This document shows, in pieces, positions 44,432 to 54,321 of a DNA stretch of 64,000 nucleotides (position 1 is its first letter; each line of letters begins with the position of its first letter). The DNA comes from Verrucomicrobiaceae bacterium. Its GTDB lineage: Bacteria > Pseudomonadota > Gammaproteobacteria > Pseudomonadales > CAMLJR01. The position numbers and the translations under genes were made by a program. The DNA is taken from contig JAQGNY010000039.1 in NCBI GenBank assembly GCA_028293825.1, positions 62,001 to 126,000 on the forward strand. The letters run 5' to 3'. The notes beneath the pieces are model-generated. The model did no database searches. It worked only from the letters and a program-made list of their open reading frames with translations, and had not been told where the DNA came from.

Positions 44432-45817
44432 ATGAAAAAGCAAGCTGCCGGCGTCGCTCTCGCCGATCAAATCGAACAGGAAGTTCGCACGGGAAAATAC
44501 AAACCCGGCGCGGTACTGGGTTTTGAGCCCGACCTTATCGCCCGCTATGAAGCCGGCCGCTCGGTGGTACGCCAGGCCGTATTGATTCTGGAGCAGCGCG
44601 GCATTGCCTACAGCCGGCGCGGCAAAGGTGGCGGCTTGGTATTGGCCGAACCGGACCCCGCCTCGGCCATGCGCGCGCTATCGATGGTGATTGGCAGCCA
44701 GCTCGCCGACTTCACCGATATCGCCGCGCTCACCAGCGCCGCCGACAACCATCAATTTCTAAATTGCGCCGCGCACATCGAGTTAGCCGCGTGCGATGAA
44801 TTAGACGCGCTGATGCAAAAAGTCGAGGCCATGAGCGATGACGAATTCGTTAGCGCTCATGGCCACGGCCAAATTGTCAATGCATTTTCCAACGCCTTTG
44901 GCGACCCGGCGGCGACGCTGGCGCAGCGCACCGGCATCGATTACGGCACCGACTTGGTTCCGTATGCAATCTTCGCGACCGAGTCGCGCCGTCGCGGCGA
45001 GTTCTGGGAATTAACCAAGCAATTGGTTGCGGCATTAATCAGCGGCAATGTGTCGCAGCTATTCGATTTGCGCATGCAGCAGTGGCGAATGTCGGCCAAA
45101 CAGCTCACGCCATTTGGCGATTTGGAACATGCCGACAAGCGTATTCCGGAAAAAATAGAAACCAAGCCCAGCGCGAGCGAACCGCAGTCGAGCGCCGAAC
45201 GGCTGTCGCGCGAAATCCTGCGCGACATTCGTCAATTACACTGGAAAGCGGGCGAGCGCATCGGCGGCACCGATGAATTGCTGACGCGTTACGGCGCCAG
45301 CCCCAATGTATTGCGCCAGGCCGTGTGCATATTGGAGGAGTATTCGGCGGTCGAAATGCAGCGCGGCCGCACCGGCGGATTATTGATAGCGATACCGGAC
45401 GAAGCCGTCGCCATTCAACGCGCCGTTGCGTATCTGGAGCTGGTCGATGTCAAACCGGAAAATATCGGAAAATTTATTATTCAACTCGCACTGGAGGCGA
45501 TCAATCAAAGCGCCACCAAGCTCGATCGCAAACGTCTGCCCGAATTGCGCGCCGCCATCGACCGCGCCAAAACACCACAACCGGACCAACAGCAACTACG
45601 GCGCGATATTTATTTAGCGGTTACTCGATTATCCGGCAGCCCAACCCTGCAACTATTCGTACAACTGCTGCTGGAGTATTTGTCCGCCCACAAAAGCAAA
45701 CCTCCAGCGCCGAGCACGCCCGGCGTACTGGACGAATTATTCGACGCAATCCTCACCGGGCACACCGGGAAAGCGCGACGCGCCTTCATCCAATTCTCGC
45801 AAGCGGACTGTCGCTAA
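44432..45817 (+). CDS. Regulator with two GntR-type DNA-binding domains
   Basis: A 461-residue protein with an internal duplication. A GntR winged helix spans residues about 5-73 (ALADQIEQEVRTGKYKPGAV, then EPDLIARYEAGRSVVRQAV and RRGKGGGLVL); a second spans about 250-320 (RLSREILRDIRQLHWKAGER, TDELLTRYGASPNVLRQAV, RGRTGGLLIA). Each is followed by a helical, FCD-like region (about 85-225 and 325-455). Usual FadR/GntR proteins have one of each and dimerise. ATG at 44432 is preferred to a TTG at 44417. It is divergent from the esterase/TonB/DctA operon, with an inverted repeat between, and most likely regulates it. Its ligand could be a dicarboxylate or a pathway acid; that is inference. Confidence 0.85.
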   Translation: MKKQAAGVALADQIEQEVRTGKYKPGAVLGFEPDLIARYEAGRSVVRQAVLILEQRGIAYSRRGKGGGLVLAEPDPASAMRALSMVIGSQLADFTDIAALTSAADNHQFLNCAAHIELAACDELDALMQKVEAMSDDEFVSAHGHGQIVNAFSNAFGDPAATLAQRTGIDYGTDLVPYAIFATESRRRGEFWELTKQLVAALISGNVSQLFDLRMQQWRMSAKQLTPFGDLEHADKRIPEKIETKPSASEPQSSAERLSREILRDIRQLHWKAGERIGGTDELLTRYGASPNVLRQAVCILEEYSAVEMQRGRTGGLLIAIPDEAVAIQRAVAYLELVDVKPENIGKFIIQLALEAINQSATKLDRKRLPELRAAIDRAKTPQPDQQQLRRDIYLAVTRLSGSPTLQLFVQLLLEYLSAHKSKPPAPSTPGVLDELFDAILTGHTGKARRAFIQFSQADCR

Positions 45818-45916
45818 ATGAGGGATTGATGAGCGGTCGCCAACTCTCAGCAACGCTCATCGCTATTACCGCCCCCTTTTTAATAACTGACCTATTAAGA
45901 CAAGCAAGAGCGCTAT

Positions 45917-46912
45917 TTAGCCTAAATACTTTTCCAGAAAGCGCAGAAACTGCGCGCGGATTTCCAAATCCTCCGGCGTTGGCGCGCCCGAAATGGCACC
46001 ACCGAAGCCGCCATGCGGCATCGCTTCCCAAATATGTAACTCTGCTTCATTACCGCCCTGCAACAATTTACGGTGCATACGCACGGTGTCCGACAGCAAT
46101 AAATCGCGCGTACCCGACTGCAGAAACGTCGGCGGAAAACCTTTGCTGAAATCGCCAAACAACGGCGACAAATAAGGATCGGTCTGATCGTGACCGTCGG
46201 CGTAGAGCGCACCGGCTTTACCAAAAGGTCGCAACACCGTGTCGATGCCATCGTGCGCGTGAATTGAATCGCCGGAACGCGTTAAATCCAACGAGCCAGT
46301 CAGCAAACCGACGGCGCCGGGCAACGGCAATCCGTTATCGCGAATCTTCAACGTCACCGCCGCTGCGATGTTGCCGCCGGCCGAGCCGCCCGAAATCACA
46401 ATTTTTTTCGGGTCGTAGCGTTTCAGCAATTCGGTGTAAGCGGCGAAAGCATCATCAACCGCAGCTGGAAACGGATGATCCGGTGGCATCCGGTAATCGA
46501 GCGAAAATGTGGTGCAGCCAAACGCTGCCGCATAAATGGCCGACTCTGCTTTCGCATAATCGCCGCCGAGAAATACCCAGCTGCCGCCATGCAACGATAA
46601 ATGGGCCCAATCCGCGTGCTGCATTACGTGAGGCGTGCCGACATAGACAATCGCGCCATTTAAATCGCCGCGCTCGACGGTTGCAGCCGTATTTTCAAGC
46701 ACGCGCGTCACCATCGGCGCGAACATTTTATCGACCGCCGCCGCAATATTTTTCCAGGCCGCTTTATCGCTCAACTCCGGTTCGGCTGGCGTCGGAAATT
46801 GCGTCGCCAAAAAACGCCGCGCCGCGTCGCTTACCGAGGTCGGAAGCGGAATCGTTCGAGCCGCAATTTGTAAATTACCGTTGTCGTCAAAGGTGATTGA
46901 AACTGGCTTCAT
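45917..46912 (-). CDS. HSL-family alpha/beta-hydrolase (esterase)
   Basis: A 331-residue esterase of the hormone-sensitive lipase group. The oxyanion HGGSW is at residue 108, the nucleophile elbow is SGGSAGG with Ser177, and AGFG-like MPHGGFGGA holds the catalytic His near the C-terminus. A first 95-residue cap segment precedes. No signal peptide, so it is cytoplasmic and acts on short acyl esters. It begins 24 bases after the aldolase stop with GGGGAAAA as a ribosome-binding site, so it is probably co-transcribed with aldolase, a pairing without an obvious metabolic link. Confidence 0.88.
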   Translation of the reverse strand: MKPVSITFDDNGNLQIAARTIPLPTSVSDAARRFLATQFPTPAEPELSDKAAWKNIAAAVDKMFAPMVTRVLENTAATVERGDLNGAIVYVGTPHVMQHADWAHLSLHGGSWVFLGGDYAKAESAIYAAAFGCTTFSLDYRMPPDHPFPAAVDDAFAAYTELLKRYDPKKIVISGGSAGGNIAAAVTLKIRDNGLPLPGAVGLLTGSLDLTRSGDSIHAHDGIDTVLRPFGKAGALYADGHDQTDPYLSPLFGDFSKGFPPTFLQSGTRDLLLSDTVRMHRKLLQGGNEAELHIWEAMPHGGFGGAISGAPTPEDLEIRAQFLRFLEKYLG

Positions 46913-46936
46913 TTATTATTTTCCCCGTTAGAATTT

Positions 46937-47953
46937 TTATTCCATTGCAACCGTATATTCGCCGCGCCGCGCCGCCGTATTGCATTGGGCGCGATGATAG
47001 AGCGCCTGCTGCGCTGCTGGCACATTTGCCTCCTCGCCGCGCCAAAGCTCCAGCGCTGGCTGCTGAATCGCGCGCGAATATGAAAATGTCACCGACCACG
47101 GCAGACGCGATTTATAGCGCACATTCATCGCATTTAATCGCGCGGAAGCCAACTGCGCCGATTGCCCGCCCGATAAAAATGCAATGCCCGGTACCGCAGC
47201 GGGAACCGTGCGCAATAAACATTTCACCGTGGCATCGGCAACTTCATTTGCCGTTTGCTGGGTTGCGCACTCAATGCCCGGCAATACCATATTAGGTTTT
47301 AAAATCATTCCTTCCAGTAATACACGCTGCAAATAGAGCTGATTAAAAACCGCAACCAAGGTTTGTTCGGTCGCCGCGTAACATTGCGCCAGCGTATGTG
47401 CACCATCCATTAATACTTCCGGCTCGACAATCGGCACCAGTCCCGCTTCCTGGCACAACGCCGCATAACGCGCCAGTGTGGATGCGTTAGTTTCAATGCA
47501 ACTGCGACTGGGAATATCGGCGCCGATAACAATCACTGCGCGCCATTTAGCGAAGCGTGCACCGAGCTGAAAATATTCCGCCAGACGTTCGCGCAAGCCA
47601 TCGAGACCTTCGGTAATTTTTTCGCCCGGATGCGCCGCTAAATCCTTGGCACCCTGGTCGACTTTAATACCGGCGATAATTCTTGCGCCATTGAGCGATT
47701 TCACGAAGGGCGTACCGTCGCGCGCGCTTTGACGAATAGTTTCATCGGCGAGGATTGCGCCATTTAAACAATTGCCGAGGCCCGCGGTGGTCACGATTAA
47801 TTCGCGGTAGTTGCGCCGATACTCTTCCGTTTGCGGAATTCCCAATTTGGCAAAGCGCTGATTGCAGGTGGAGGTGCTCTCATCCATCGCCAACAAACCT
47901 TTCTCATTGGCGACCAATGCGTTCGCCGTATCGATCAATGCCTGGACGTTCAT
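46937..47953 (-). CDS. Fructose-bisphosphate aldolase, class I
   Basis: A 338-residue class I aldolase that splits or forms fructose-1,6-bisphosphate by a Schiff base with Lys219 (GMILKPNMVLPG). Other signature parts are LLAMDEST, GIKVDQG with Lys97, VEPEV (Glu177/179) and FLSGGQS, the phosphate loop. Most bacteria use class II; class I of this animal-like type occurs in some proteobacteria. GAGAGGAAACGC precedes the ATG. It lies upstream of the HSL esterase in one likely transcript and may serve gluconeogenesis from small acids. No class II partner is in the window. Confidence 0.95.
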   Translation of the reverse strand: MNVQALIDTANALVANEKGLLAMDESTSTCNQRFAKLGIPQTEEYRRNYRELIVTTAGLGNCLNGAILADETIRQSARDGTPFVKSLNGARIIAGIKVDQGAKDLAAHPGEKITEGLDGLRERLAEYFQLGARFAKWRAVIVIGADIPSRSCIETNASTLARYAALCQEAGLVPIVEPEVLMDGAHTLAQCYAATEQTLVAVFNQLYLQRVLLEGMILKPNMVLPGIECATQQTANEVADATVKCLLRTVPAAVPGIAFLSGGQSAQLASARLNAMNVRYKSRLPWSVTFSYSRAIQQPALELWRGEEANVPAAQQALYHRAQCNTAARRGEYTVAME

Positions 47954-48256
47954 GCGTTTCCTCTCTGCTACCGAGTCGAATTTGAATTCATCACTGTGAA
48001 CTCACTGCACCTTTTATTGCCTTTCACTACATCGCGAACTGCATCTAAGCAGGCACATTGGACAACAACAGTGCTGCCAAAAATCCACCGCCTGCGCGCA
48101 TAGCAACAATACAATATTTTTTTTACGGATTGCTCGAATTAATGCGGGTTATCGATTGAGGCCCTCCGCGCGGCGATTTAGACTTCGCCGCATCGAGAAT
48201 ATTTACGCTAACTGCGCCGCGTTCTCTGCTTATTTTTAGAGCGAGTAAAACTCCAG
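47954..48256. other. Divergent gap between aldolase and Rap1a-like gene
   Basis: A 303-base stretch between divergent genes with no supported ORF, RNA gene or strong repeat. Promoters for both sides should lie here, but no consensus pair stands out. Confidence 0.4.
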
Positions 48257-48676
48257 ATGATCCAACGTGCTGCCATCTTTGTAAGTCCATTTTTTAAACG
48301 TCCACTTTTTTTAGCCTCACTACTTTTTTCTATTCATGCCTACGCCGCCGACGAAGCGGCCGGGTTTTTAACAGGACAGGAATTATTAAACGATTGCGGT
48401 CTCGCTATCCAGGCATTCAATGGCGGCACCGTGGTGTCAGCCACCGACGCCGCACAAATCGCCGAATGTAAAAGCTATATTCGCGGCGTTATTGAAGCGG
48501 AGTGGACCGATAACAAAAAGCTGGCCAGCTGCAGACCGCAGGAGGATATTTCGCTGACCGCGATGATTCGTATCGTGACGAAGTTTTTAATCGATAGACC
48601 GCAGCAACTGGAAAAGCCCGCTCCTACGGTCATCAAGATTGCTCTGGCGAAACTGTCATCGTGCGATGAAGGTTAG
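48257..48676 (+). CDS. Rap1a/Tai-family small exported protein
   Basis: A 139-residue protein with a signal peptide ending near residue 30 (LFSIHAYAAD). The mature part has the pattern GFLTGQELLNDCGL, then ECKSYIRGVIEAEW, SCRPQEDISLTAMIRIVTKFL, PQQLEKPAPTVIKIAL and a final SCDE, with four regularly spaced Cys. This matches Rap1a/Tai, periplasmic immunity proteins that block the Tae4-type and related amidase toxins of type VI secretion; many homologues occur without any toxin gene. No effector or secretion gene is in the window, so immunity is an untested inference. It converges on glgB. Confidence 0.75.
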   Translation: MIQRAAIFVSPFFKRPLFLASLLFSIHAYAADEAAGFLTGQELLNDCGLAIQAFNGGTVVSATDAAQIAECKSYIRGVIEAEWTDNKKLASCRPQEDISLTAMIRIVTKFLIDRPQQLEKPAPTVIKIALAKLSSCDEG

Positions 48677-48734
48677 CGCCCGAGCAAAAAATTTTCCGTT
48701 TGGCACAGCGGCAAATAAATTTTTCCGAAATTAT

Positions 48735-50987
48735 TTACTCGCCAATAAAAATGCTTACGGACAAAGGCGGAATCGTCAACAACAAAGATTGCTGTTGTTG
48801 GTGCGCCGCTTGTGGCGATGACTGCACACCGCCGCCGTTACCGATATTGCCACCGCCATAACAGGCTGCATCGGAATTTAATAACTCACGCCAGAAGCCA
48901 GCGCGCGGCACACCAACGCGATAGTCATAACGTGGCACCGGCGTGAAATTGCAAACGATCAGCAGCGGCGGCGCATTATCGGCGTAGCGGCAAAAAGCGA
49001 ACACGCTATTCACGCTGTCGTCACCGATAATCCACTGAAAACCTCGGCTTTCGCTATCCAGCGCATGCGCCGCATTTTGCTCGCGATATACCGTATTTAA
49101 ATCGCGTACCAATTGTTGTAGGCCGCGATGCAATGGATCATCGAGCGCAGCCCAATCCAACGATGCATCATGATTCCATTCGCGTTCCTGCCCGAATTCA
49201 CCGCCCATAAATAATAATTTTTTACCCGGCTGCATCCACATAAAACCGAAATAAACACGCAGGTTGGCAAATTTCTGCCAGCGATCGCCCGGCATTTTTC
49301 CAATGAGCGAGCCCTTGCCGTGCACGACTTCATCGTGCGACAACGGCATTACAAATTTTTCAGCAAACGCGTACAACAGACCAAACGTCATTTTGTTGTG
49401 TTCGAAATTGCGATAGAGCGGATCGGTGCGAATGTACTGCAACGTATCGTGCATCCAACCCATGTTCCATTTGTACGCAAAACCCAGCCCACCCTGCTCT
49501 ATATCTGCGGTAACACCAGGCCACGCGGTCGATTCTTCAGCGATAATTACTGCACCGGGACAACGCTCTGTGACGCGTGCATTTAATTGCCGCAGAAAAT
49601 CCACCGCTTCCAAATTTTCCCGACCACCGAATTTATTCGGCAGCCAACCGCCCGGTTGACGCGAATAATCGCGATACAACATCGACGCCACCGCATCCAC
49701 GCGCAAGCCATCGATGTGATAACGCTCCAACCAGTGAATCGCGCTCGCCAATAAAAAATTGCGCACTTCATTGCGGCCGAAGTTGTAAATCAGCGTATTC
49801 CAATCTTGATGAAAGCCTTCGCGCGGATCGGCATATTCATACAACGCCGTACCATCGAAATGCGCGAGGCCATAAGCATCGGACGGAAAATGCGCCGGTA
49901 CCCAATCGAGAATCACGCCGATATTGGCGGCATGGCAACGATCGACAAAACGCGCAAAGGCGGCGGGCTCACCATAAATTGCATGCGGTGCGTACAAGCC
50001 TAACGGTTGATAGCCCCACGAGCCGCCGAACGGATGCGCAGTAATAGGCATCAATTCGATATGCGTAAAACCCAGATTTGAAACATAGGGAATTAATGTT
50101 TCAGCCAGTTGGTCCCAGGTTGGCGTTTGCCCCGGCGCAAATTGTTTCCATGAACCCGCATGCACTTCATACGTGGAAACCGGCGCGCTCGGCGCCTGAT
50201 GTTCGCTGCGCGTCTGCAACCACTGTGCATCGGTCCATTCGAATGCAGCGGGCGCTGTAACAATCGATGCCGAGCCTGGAGAAGGCTCAACCTGTAAAGC
50301 CAGCGGATCGCTTTTTAACGGCAACAATCCGTGCGGGCCGAGAATTTCGAATTTGTATTTCGCACCCGGTTTCAAGCGCGGGACGAATAATTCCCACAGC
50401 CCCGCCTCAACACGTTTGCGCATGATGTGACGGCGGCCATCCCAACTGTTGAAATCGCCGACTACCGAAACGCGCCGTGCATTCGGTGCCCATACGGCGA
50501 AACGCACACCGAGCACATTCTCGACCTGTGTAAGTTGCGCGCCGAGACAGCGACCTAATTCCAAATGCTGGCCTTCGGCAAATAAATAAATATCGAGATC
50601 GCTAATCAATAATCCGAATGCATACGGGTCTTCGGTTTCCTCCACCGCATCAGGCCACTGAATGCGCAAACGATAGCGGTCGGCGCTGGCAATAAAACCG
50701 GCAAATAGACTCGGGCTCTGCACTTCGCTCAAATTTGCCAGCAGCGCGCCGGTGCGCGCATCGACCACATCGACTTTTAACGCGCCGGGCAAATACGCAC
50801 GCACGATAAAACCATTGCCGTCTCTATCTGGCCCCGCATCTCGGTGTAGACCCCCATCTCTATGCGGACCAAGAAAAGCAAACGGATCGCCGACCGTGCC
50901 GTTCGACAGCGCGATAACCGCCGCCGGATCGATTAACAGCCGCCGCTGAGCGTCATCGTTAGATTTCGACGCGAGTTTATTTGGCAT
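48735..50987 (-). CDS. glgB: 1,4-alpha-glucan branching enzyme GlgB
   Basis: A 750-residue GH13 branching enzyme that makes alpha-1,6 branches in glycogen. The N-terminal CBM48-like modules ([29 protein letters not shown]) are followed by the barrel with the nucleophile Asp in [15 protein letters not shown] (about residue 432), acid Glu in [11 protein letters not shown] (about 480) and [12 protein letters not shown] (about 550). It starts inside the treS-mak gene (11-base overlap) with GGGAGAAG as its ribosome-binding site. It works on linear chains made by GlgE and gives the ends that GlgE extends further. The mid-N-terminal segment around residues 33-60 is a Gly/Asp/Arg repeat-like insertion ([16 protein letters not shown]). 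Confidence 0.96.
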   Translation of the reverse strand: MPNKLASKSNDDAQRRLLIDPAAVIALSNGTVGDPFAFLGPHRDGGLHRDAGPDRDGNGFIVRAYLPGALKVDVVDARTGALLANLSEVQSPSLFAGFIASADRYRLRIQWPDAVEETEDPYAFGLLISDLDIYLFAEGQHLELGRCLGAQLTQVENVLGVRFAVWAPNARRVSVVGDFNSWDGRRHIMRKRVEAGLWELFVPRLKPGAKYKFEILGPHGLLPLKSDPLALQVEPSPGSASIVTAPAAFEWTDAQWLQTRSEHQAPSAPVSTYEVHAGSWKQFAPGQTPTWDQLAETLIPYVSNLGFTHIELMPITAHPFGGSWGYQPLGLYAPHAIYGEPAAFARFVDRCHAANIGVILDWVPAHFPSDAYGLAHFDGTALYEYADPREGFHQDWNTLIYNFGRNEVRNFLLASAIHWLERYHIDGLRVDAVASMLYRDYSRQPGGWLPNKFGGRENLEAVDFLRQLNARVTERCPGAVIIAEESTAWPGVTADIEQGGLGFAYKWNMGWMHDTLQYIRTDPLYRNFEHNKMTFGLLYAFAEKFVMPLSHDEVVHGKGSLIGKMPGDRWQKFANLRVYFGFMWMQPGKKLLFMGGEFGQEREWNHDASLDWAALDDPLHRGLQQLVRDLNTVYREQNAAHALDSESRGFQWIIGDDSVNSVFAFCRYADNAPPLLIVCNFTPVPRYDYRVGVPRAGFWRELLNSDAACYGGGNIGNGGGVQSSPQAAHQQQQSLLLTIPPLSVSIFIGE

Positions 50988-53900
50988 GAGCTTCTCCCAA
51001 TCGCGCCACGATTGTGGCTAATCCGCGCAATGGCACGCTCACCCACTCGGGCCGATTAGCCGCCTCATAAACTACTTCGTACGCAGCTTTTTCCAGCAGG
51101 AATAAATCAATTAGCGCGACGCCCGCCTTAGTGGACCAGCGCTGCGCAATGTTTGTGGTTGCTTGTTGATACGCTTCAACAAAAGCCTGCGCCGCGTGCG
51201 TGCGAAATTGTTGCAGCAAATCATGTCGCGCAATTTGACCGGCCTCCGTGCTGTCGGTCGTCGGCACCGATGCCATTGCAGTGGCGTAATCGAACGAGCG
51301 CAACATTCCGGCGACATCGCGCAACGGACTGTATTTAGCGCGACGTTCGGCCAGCGGACGCGCCGGCTCACCTTCGAAGTCGATAAAAAATGCATCGTCT
51401 TGCGACACCAATACCTGGCCCAAATGTAGATCGCCATGAATGCGAATACGCAGCGAGTTTTTGCCCTGCGCGGCCAAGCGCTGAATTAATGCAGCAGCCT
51501 GTGGGCGCCACGCCAATAAATCAGCCGCCAGTTTCCGGTCATCGGCTGACGACCATTCGGTCAAAGAACTAAGTACCGCGAACGCTTCGTCGAGTCGCGC
51601 GGTTGCACTCGCGGCCCAACCGTCGCAATCGGCTGCACTCACCGTTTCCGGCGTGAATTCGACATCGTCCGTCGGTTGCGCCAACGCCATATGCATTTCG
51701 CCCAAGCGCCGGCCCAATACACCGGCGAAGCGCGAAAATTCCGTCATCGGATCGGCATCGGCTGCACCCGGCTCCGTGCCCGGCAACAACACCTCGCGCA
51801 AAGCACGCTCCAATAAATTTTGCGACCAGGTCCATGCATCGCCCTGCGTATGAATATATTGCTGCGCCACCATCAGCGTACGCGGCGTGCCGTCCGCTTC
51901 GTAACGCGTTACTTGTCCGAGCAATTGCGCTGTATTAGCAAAGCCGCGCTCGGTCAACGCACGTCCCATCTCCGCTTCCGGATGCACGCCCGCTGCAATG
52001 CGGCGAATAATTTTAATGATGACATCGCCAATGACTAACGAACTGTTTGACTGCTCGACACCGATCCAGCGAATTTCCGCGTCGGCGCCCACTGTCATTT
52101 CCGTTAAACGCGTGCTGCCTTCAAAACGTAACTCGCTATCAGTCGCCGGTAACGTGGCATTCTTTTGTAACAGATCAACTATGGCGCGTGCGAATGGCTC
52201 TAAGGTAAATGCGTCAGTCAAATAACCTACGCGTTTGCCGCGCCGCGCCCGCGTTAACGCGAGTTGATTCGGCAGCGGTCCGACTTTGTCATCCTCCGAA
52301 ATAAATCCGAGCGGCAATAAATAATGTTGCGGCTCGTGCTCGCCAGCCACTTCAATTTCACTGAGCAATAATGGCAAACCCGCGCTCGGCAAAATCGTTG
52401 TGGTCGCTATTCGCACCGTACCCAACGTTTCAGCTTTACCGGAAAACCAGCGCCGTTTCGGCAGATAGGTCGGCAGCACTTCGCGCTCAAGAATTCCGCG
52501 CGCCGGCTCAGCGAGAATATCGTCAACACCGCGCGACAAAACCAGCGTAATTAAATCGGGCATCGGCTCGGGATACGGTGAATGCCAAGTCGGCATTTGC
52601 GCCTGACCGGCGAGGAAAAACCAATAGAACCCATACGGCGGCAACGTCAGTAAATACGGCAATTGACCGATGGGCGGAAATGCAGAGCCGCCCATCATTT
52701 CCACCGGCACACTGCCCGCATAGGCGGATAAATCCAGTTCGACCGCCTGTGCGGAGCGTCCCACGTTGACTACGCACAATAATGTTTCGGTAGCGCCCAG
52801 AGCATCGGTGTGAGTGCGCAAATACGCGAGCACGCGACGATTGGTTGGATACAACAATTTCAACGCGCCGCGACTGAATGCTTTTTGGCGTTTGCGAATA
52901 TCGAGCATGCGCCGCATCCAATTCAGTAATGAATGCGCATCGCTGCTTTGGGCTTCGACGTTGACCGCTTCGTAGCCGTAAAGCGCATCCATAATCGGCG
53001 GCAGCACCAAACGCGACGGATCGGCGCGCGAAAAGCCACCGTTGCGATCGGGCGACCATTGCATTGGTGTGCGAACGCCGTCGCGATCGCCCAAATAAAT
53101 ATTGTCGCCCATCGAAATTTCATCGCCGTAATAAATAATCGGCGTACCCGGCATCGACAACAATAATGAATTTAATAATTCGATACGACGACGATCGTGC
53201 TCCATTAATGTCGATAAACGCCGACGAATTCCGAGATTAATCCGCGCGCGTCCTTCCACCGCGTATTTTTCCCAAAGATAATCGCGCTCTTTATCGGTGA
53301 CCATTTCCAGCGTTAATTCATCGTGATTACGCAGAAAAATTGCCCACTGACAATGCGCTGGAATATCCGGCGTCTGCCGTAAAATATCGGTAATCGGAAA
53401 GCGATCTTCCTGCGCCAGCGCCATGTACATACGCGGCATTAATGGAAAGTGAAACGCCATATGACATTCGTCGCCGGCGCCGAAATATTGCTGGGTATCC
53501 TCCGGCCATTGATTGGCTTCGGCCAACAACATGCGGCCGGGAAATAATGCATCGACCTCGGCGCGAATGCGCTTCAGAATTTCGTGCGTCTCCGGCAGAT
53601 TTTCATTGTTGGTTCCCTCGCGCTCGACCAAATACGGCACCGCATCCAGACGTAATCCGTCGACACCGAGCTTCAACCAAAAATGCATTACGCTCAAAAC
53701 CGCTTTTAATACCTGCGGATTATCGAAATTTAAATCCGGTTGATGCGAATAAAATCGATGCCAGTAATACGCATTGGCGACCGGATCCCAGGTCCAGTTC
53801 GACTGCTCGCTGTCGCAAAAAATAATGCGCGTGCCGGCATATTTTTCACTGCTGTCCGACCACACATAAAAATCGCGCGCCGCCGATCCTTCTTTAGCCA

Positions 53901-54321
53901 ATCGTGCGCGTTGAAACCACGGGTGCTGATCGGAGGTATGGTTGATAACGAGTTCAGTAATTACGCGTAAACCGCGCTCGTGCGCTTCGGCGATAAAACG
54001 TTTTACATCGACCATCGTGCCGTAATCGGGATGCACACCGCGATAATCAGCAATATCGTAACCATCGTCGCGGCGCGGGCTTGGATAGAAAGGCAACAAC
54101 CAAATGGTATTTACGCCGAGACTGACGATGTAATCGAGCTTTTGAATCAGGCCGGGGAAATCACCGATGCCATCATTATTGCTATCGAAAAAAGATTTAA
54201 CGTGCACCTGATAAATAATGGCGTCTTTGTACCAAAGCGGATCGTCGGCGAATGCGATTTGACTGATATCAGGTACAGTGCGCATCGCATTTCCAGTTGG
54301 AACCATCTGGGCTACATTCAT
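50977..54321 (-). CDS. treS: Trehalose synthase-maltokinase fusion (TreS-Mak)
   Basis: A 1114-residue bifunctional protein. Residues about 20-560 are trehalose synthase (GH13), which interconverts trehalose and maltose: nucleophile Asp in LRLDAVPYL (about 222), Glu in [10 protein letters not shown] (about 265), Asp in [11 protein letters not shown] (about 332). Residues about 600-1114 are a maltokinase (Mak/Pep2), phosphorylating maltose with [14 protein letters not shown] (about 963) and [11 protein letters not shown] are the catalytic and metal loops. The fusion channels trehalose to maltose-1-phosphate, the GlgE donor. It starts four bases into the glgE stop (ATGA-type overlap) with GGAGAAAAAT. 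Separate TreS and Pep2 exist in mycobacteria; fused forms are usual in proteobacteria. Confidence 0.96.
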   Translation of the reverse strand: MNVAQMVPTGNAMRTVPDISQIAFADDPLWYKDAIIYQVHVKSFFDSNNDGIGDFPGLIQKLDYIVSLGVNTIWLLPFYPSPRRDDGYDIADYRGVHPDYGTMVDVKRFIAEAHERGLRVITELVINHTSDQHPWFQRARLAKEGSAARDFYVWSDSSEKYAGTRIIFCDSEQSNWTWDPVANAYYWHRFYSHQPDLNFDNPQVLKAVLSVMHFWLKLGVDGLRLDAVPYLVEREGTNNENLPETHEILKRIRAEVDALFPGRMLLAEANQWPEDTQQYFGAGDECHMAFHFPLMPRMYMALAQEDRFPITDILRQTPDIPAHCQWAIFLRNHDELTLEMVTDKERDYLWEKYAVEGRARINLGIRRRLSTLMEHDRRRIELLNSLLLSMPGTPIIYYGDEISMGDNIYLGDRDGVRTPMQWSPDRNGGFSRADPSRLVLPPIMDALYGYEAVNVEAQSSDAHSLLNWMRRMLDIRKRQKAFSRGALKLLYPTNRRVLAYLRTHTDALGATETLLCVVNVGRSAQAVELDLSAYAGSVPVEMMGGSAFPPIGQLPYLLTLPPYGFYWFFLAGQAQMPTWHSPYPEPMPDLITLVLSRGVDDILAEPARGILEREVLPTYLPKRRWFSGKAETLGTVRIATTTILPSAGLPLLLSEIEVAGEHEPQHYLLPLGFISEDDKVGPLPNQLALTRARRGKRVGYLTDAFTLEPFARAIVDLLQKNATLPATDSELRFEGSTRLTEMTVGADAEIRWIGVEQSNSSLVIGDVIIKIIRRIAAGVHPEAEMGRALTERGFANTAQLLGQVTRYEADGTPRTLMVAQQYIHTQGDAWTWSQNLLERALREVLLPGTEPGAADADPMTEFSRFAGVLGRRLGEMHMALAQPTDDVEFTPETVSAADCDGWAASATARLDEAFAVLSSLTEWSSADDRKLAADLLAWRPQAAALIQRLAAQGKNSLRIRIHGDLHLGQVLVSQDDAFFIDFEGEPARPLAERRAKYSPLRDVAGMLRSFDYATAMASVPTTDSTEAGQIARHDLLQQFRTHAAQAFVEAYQQATTNIAQRWSTKAGVALIDLFLLEKAAYEVVYEAANRPEWVSVPLRGLATIVARLGEAHAK

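Noticed and set aside
45325-46149. 274-codon plus-strand frame overlapping the double GntR end and the HSL esterase
   Set aside because: Both overlapped genes have strong motifs; this product is Arg/Thr/His-rich with no recognisable fold.
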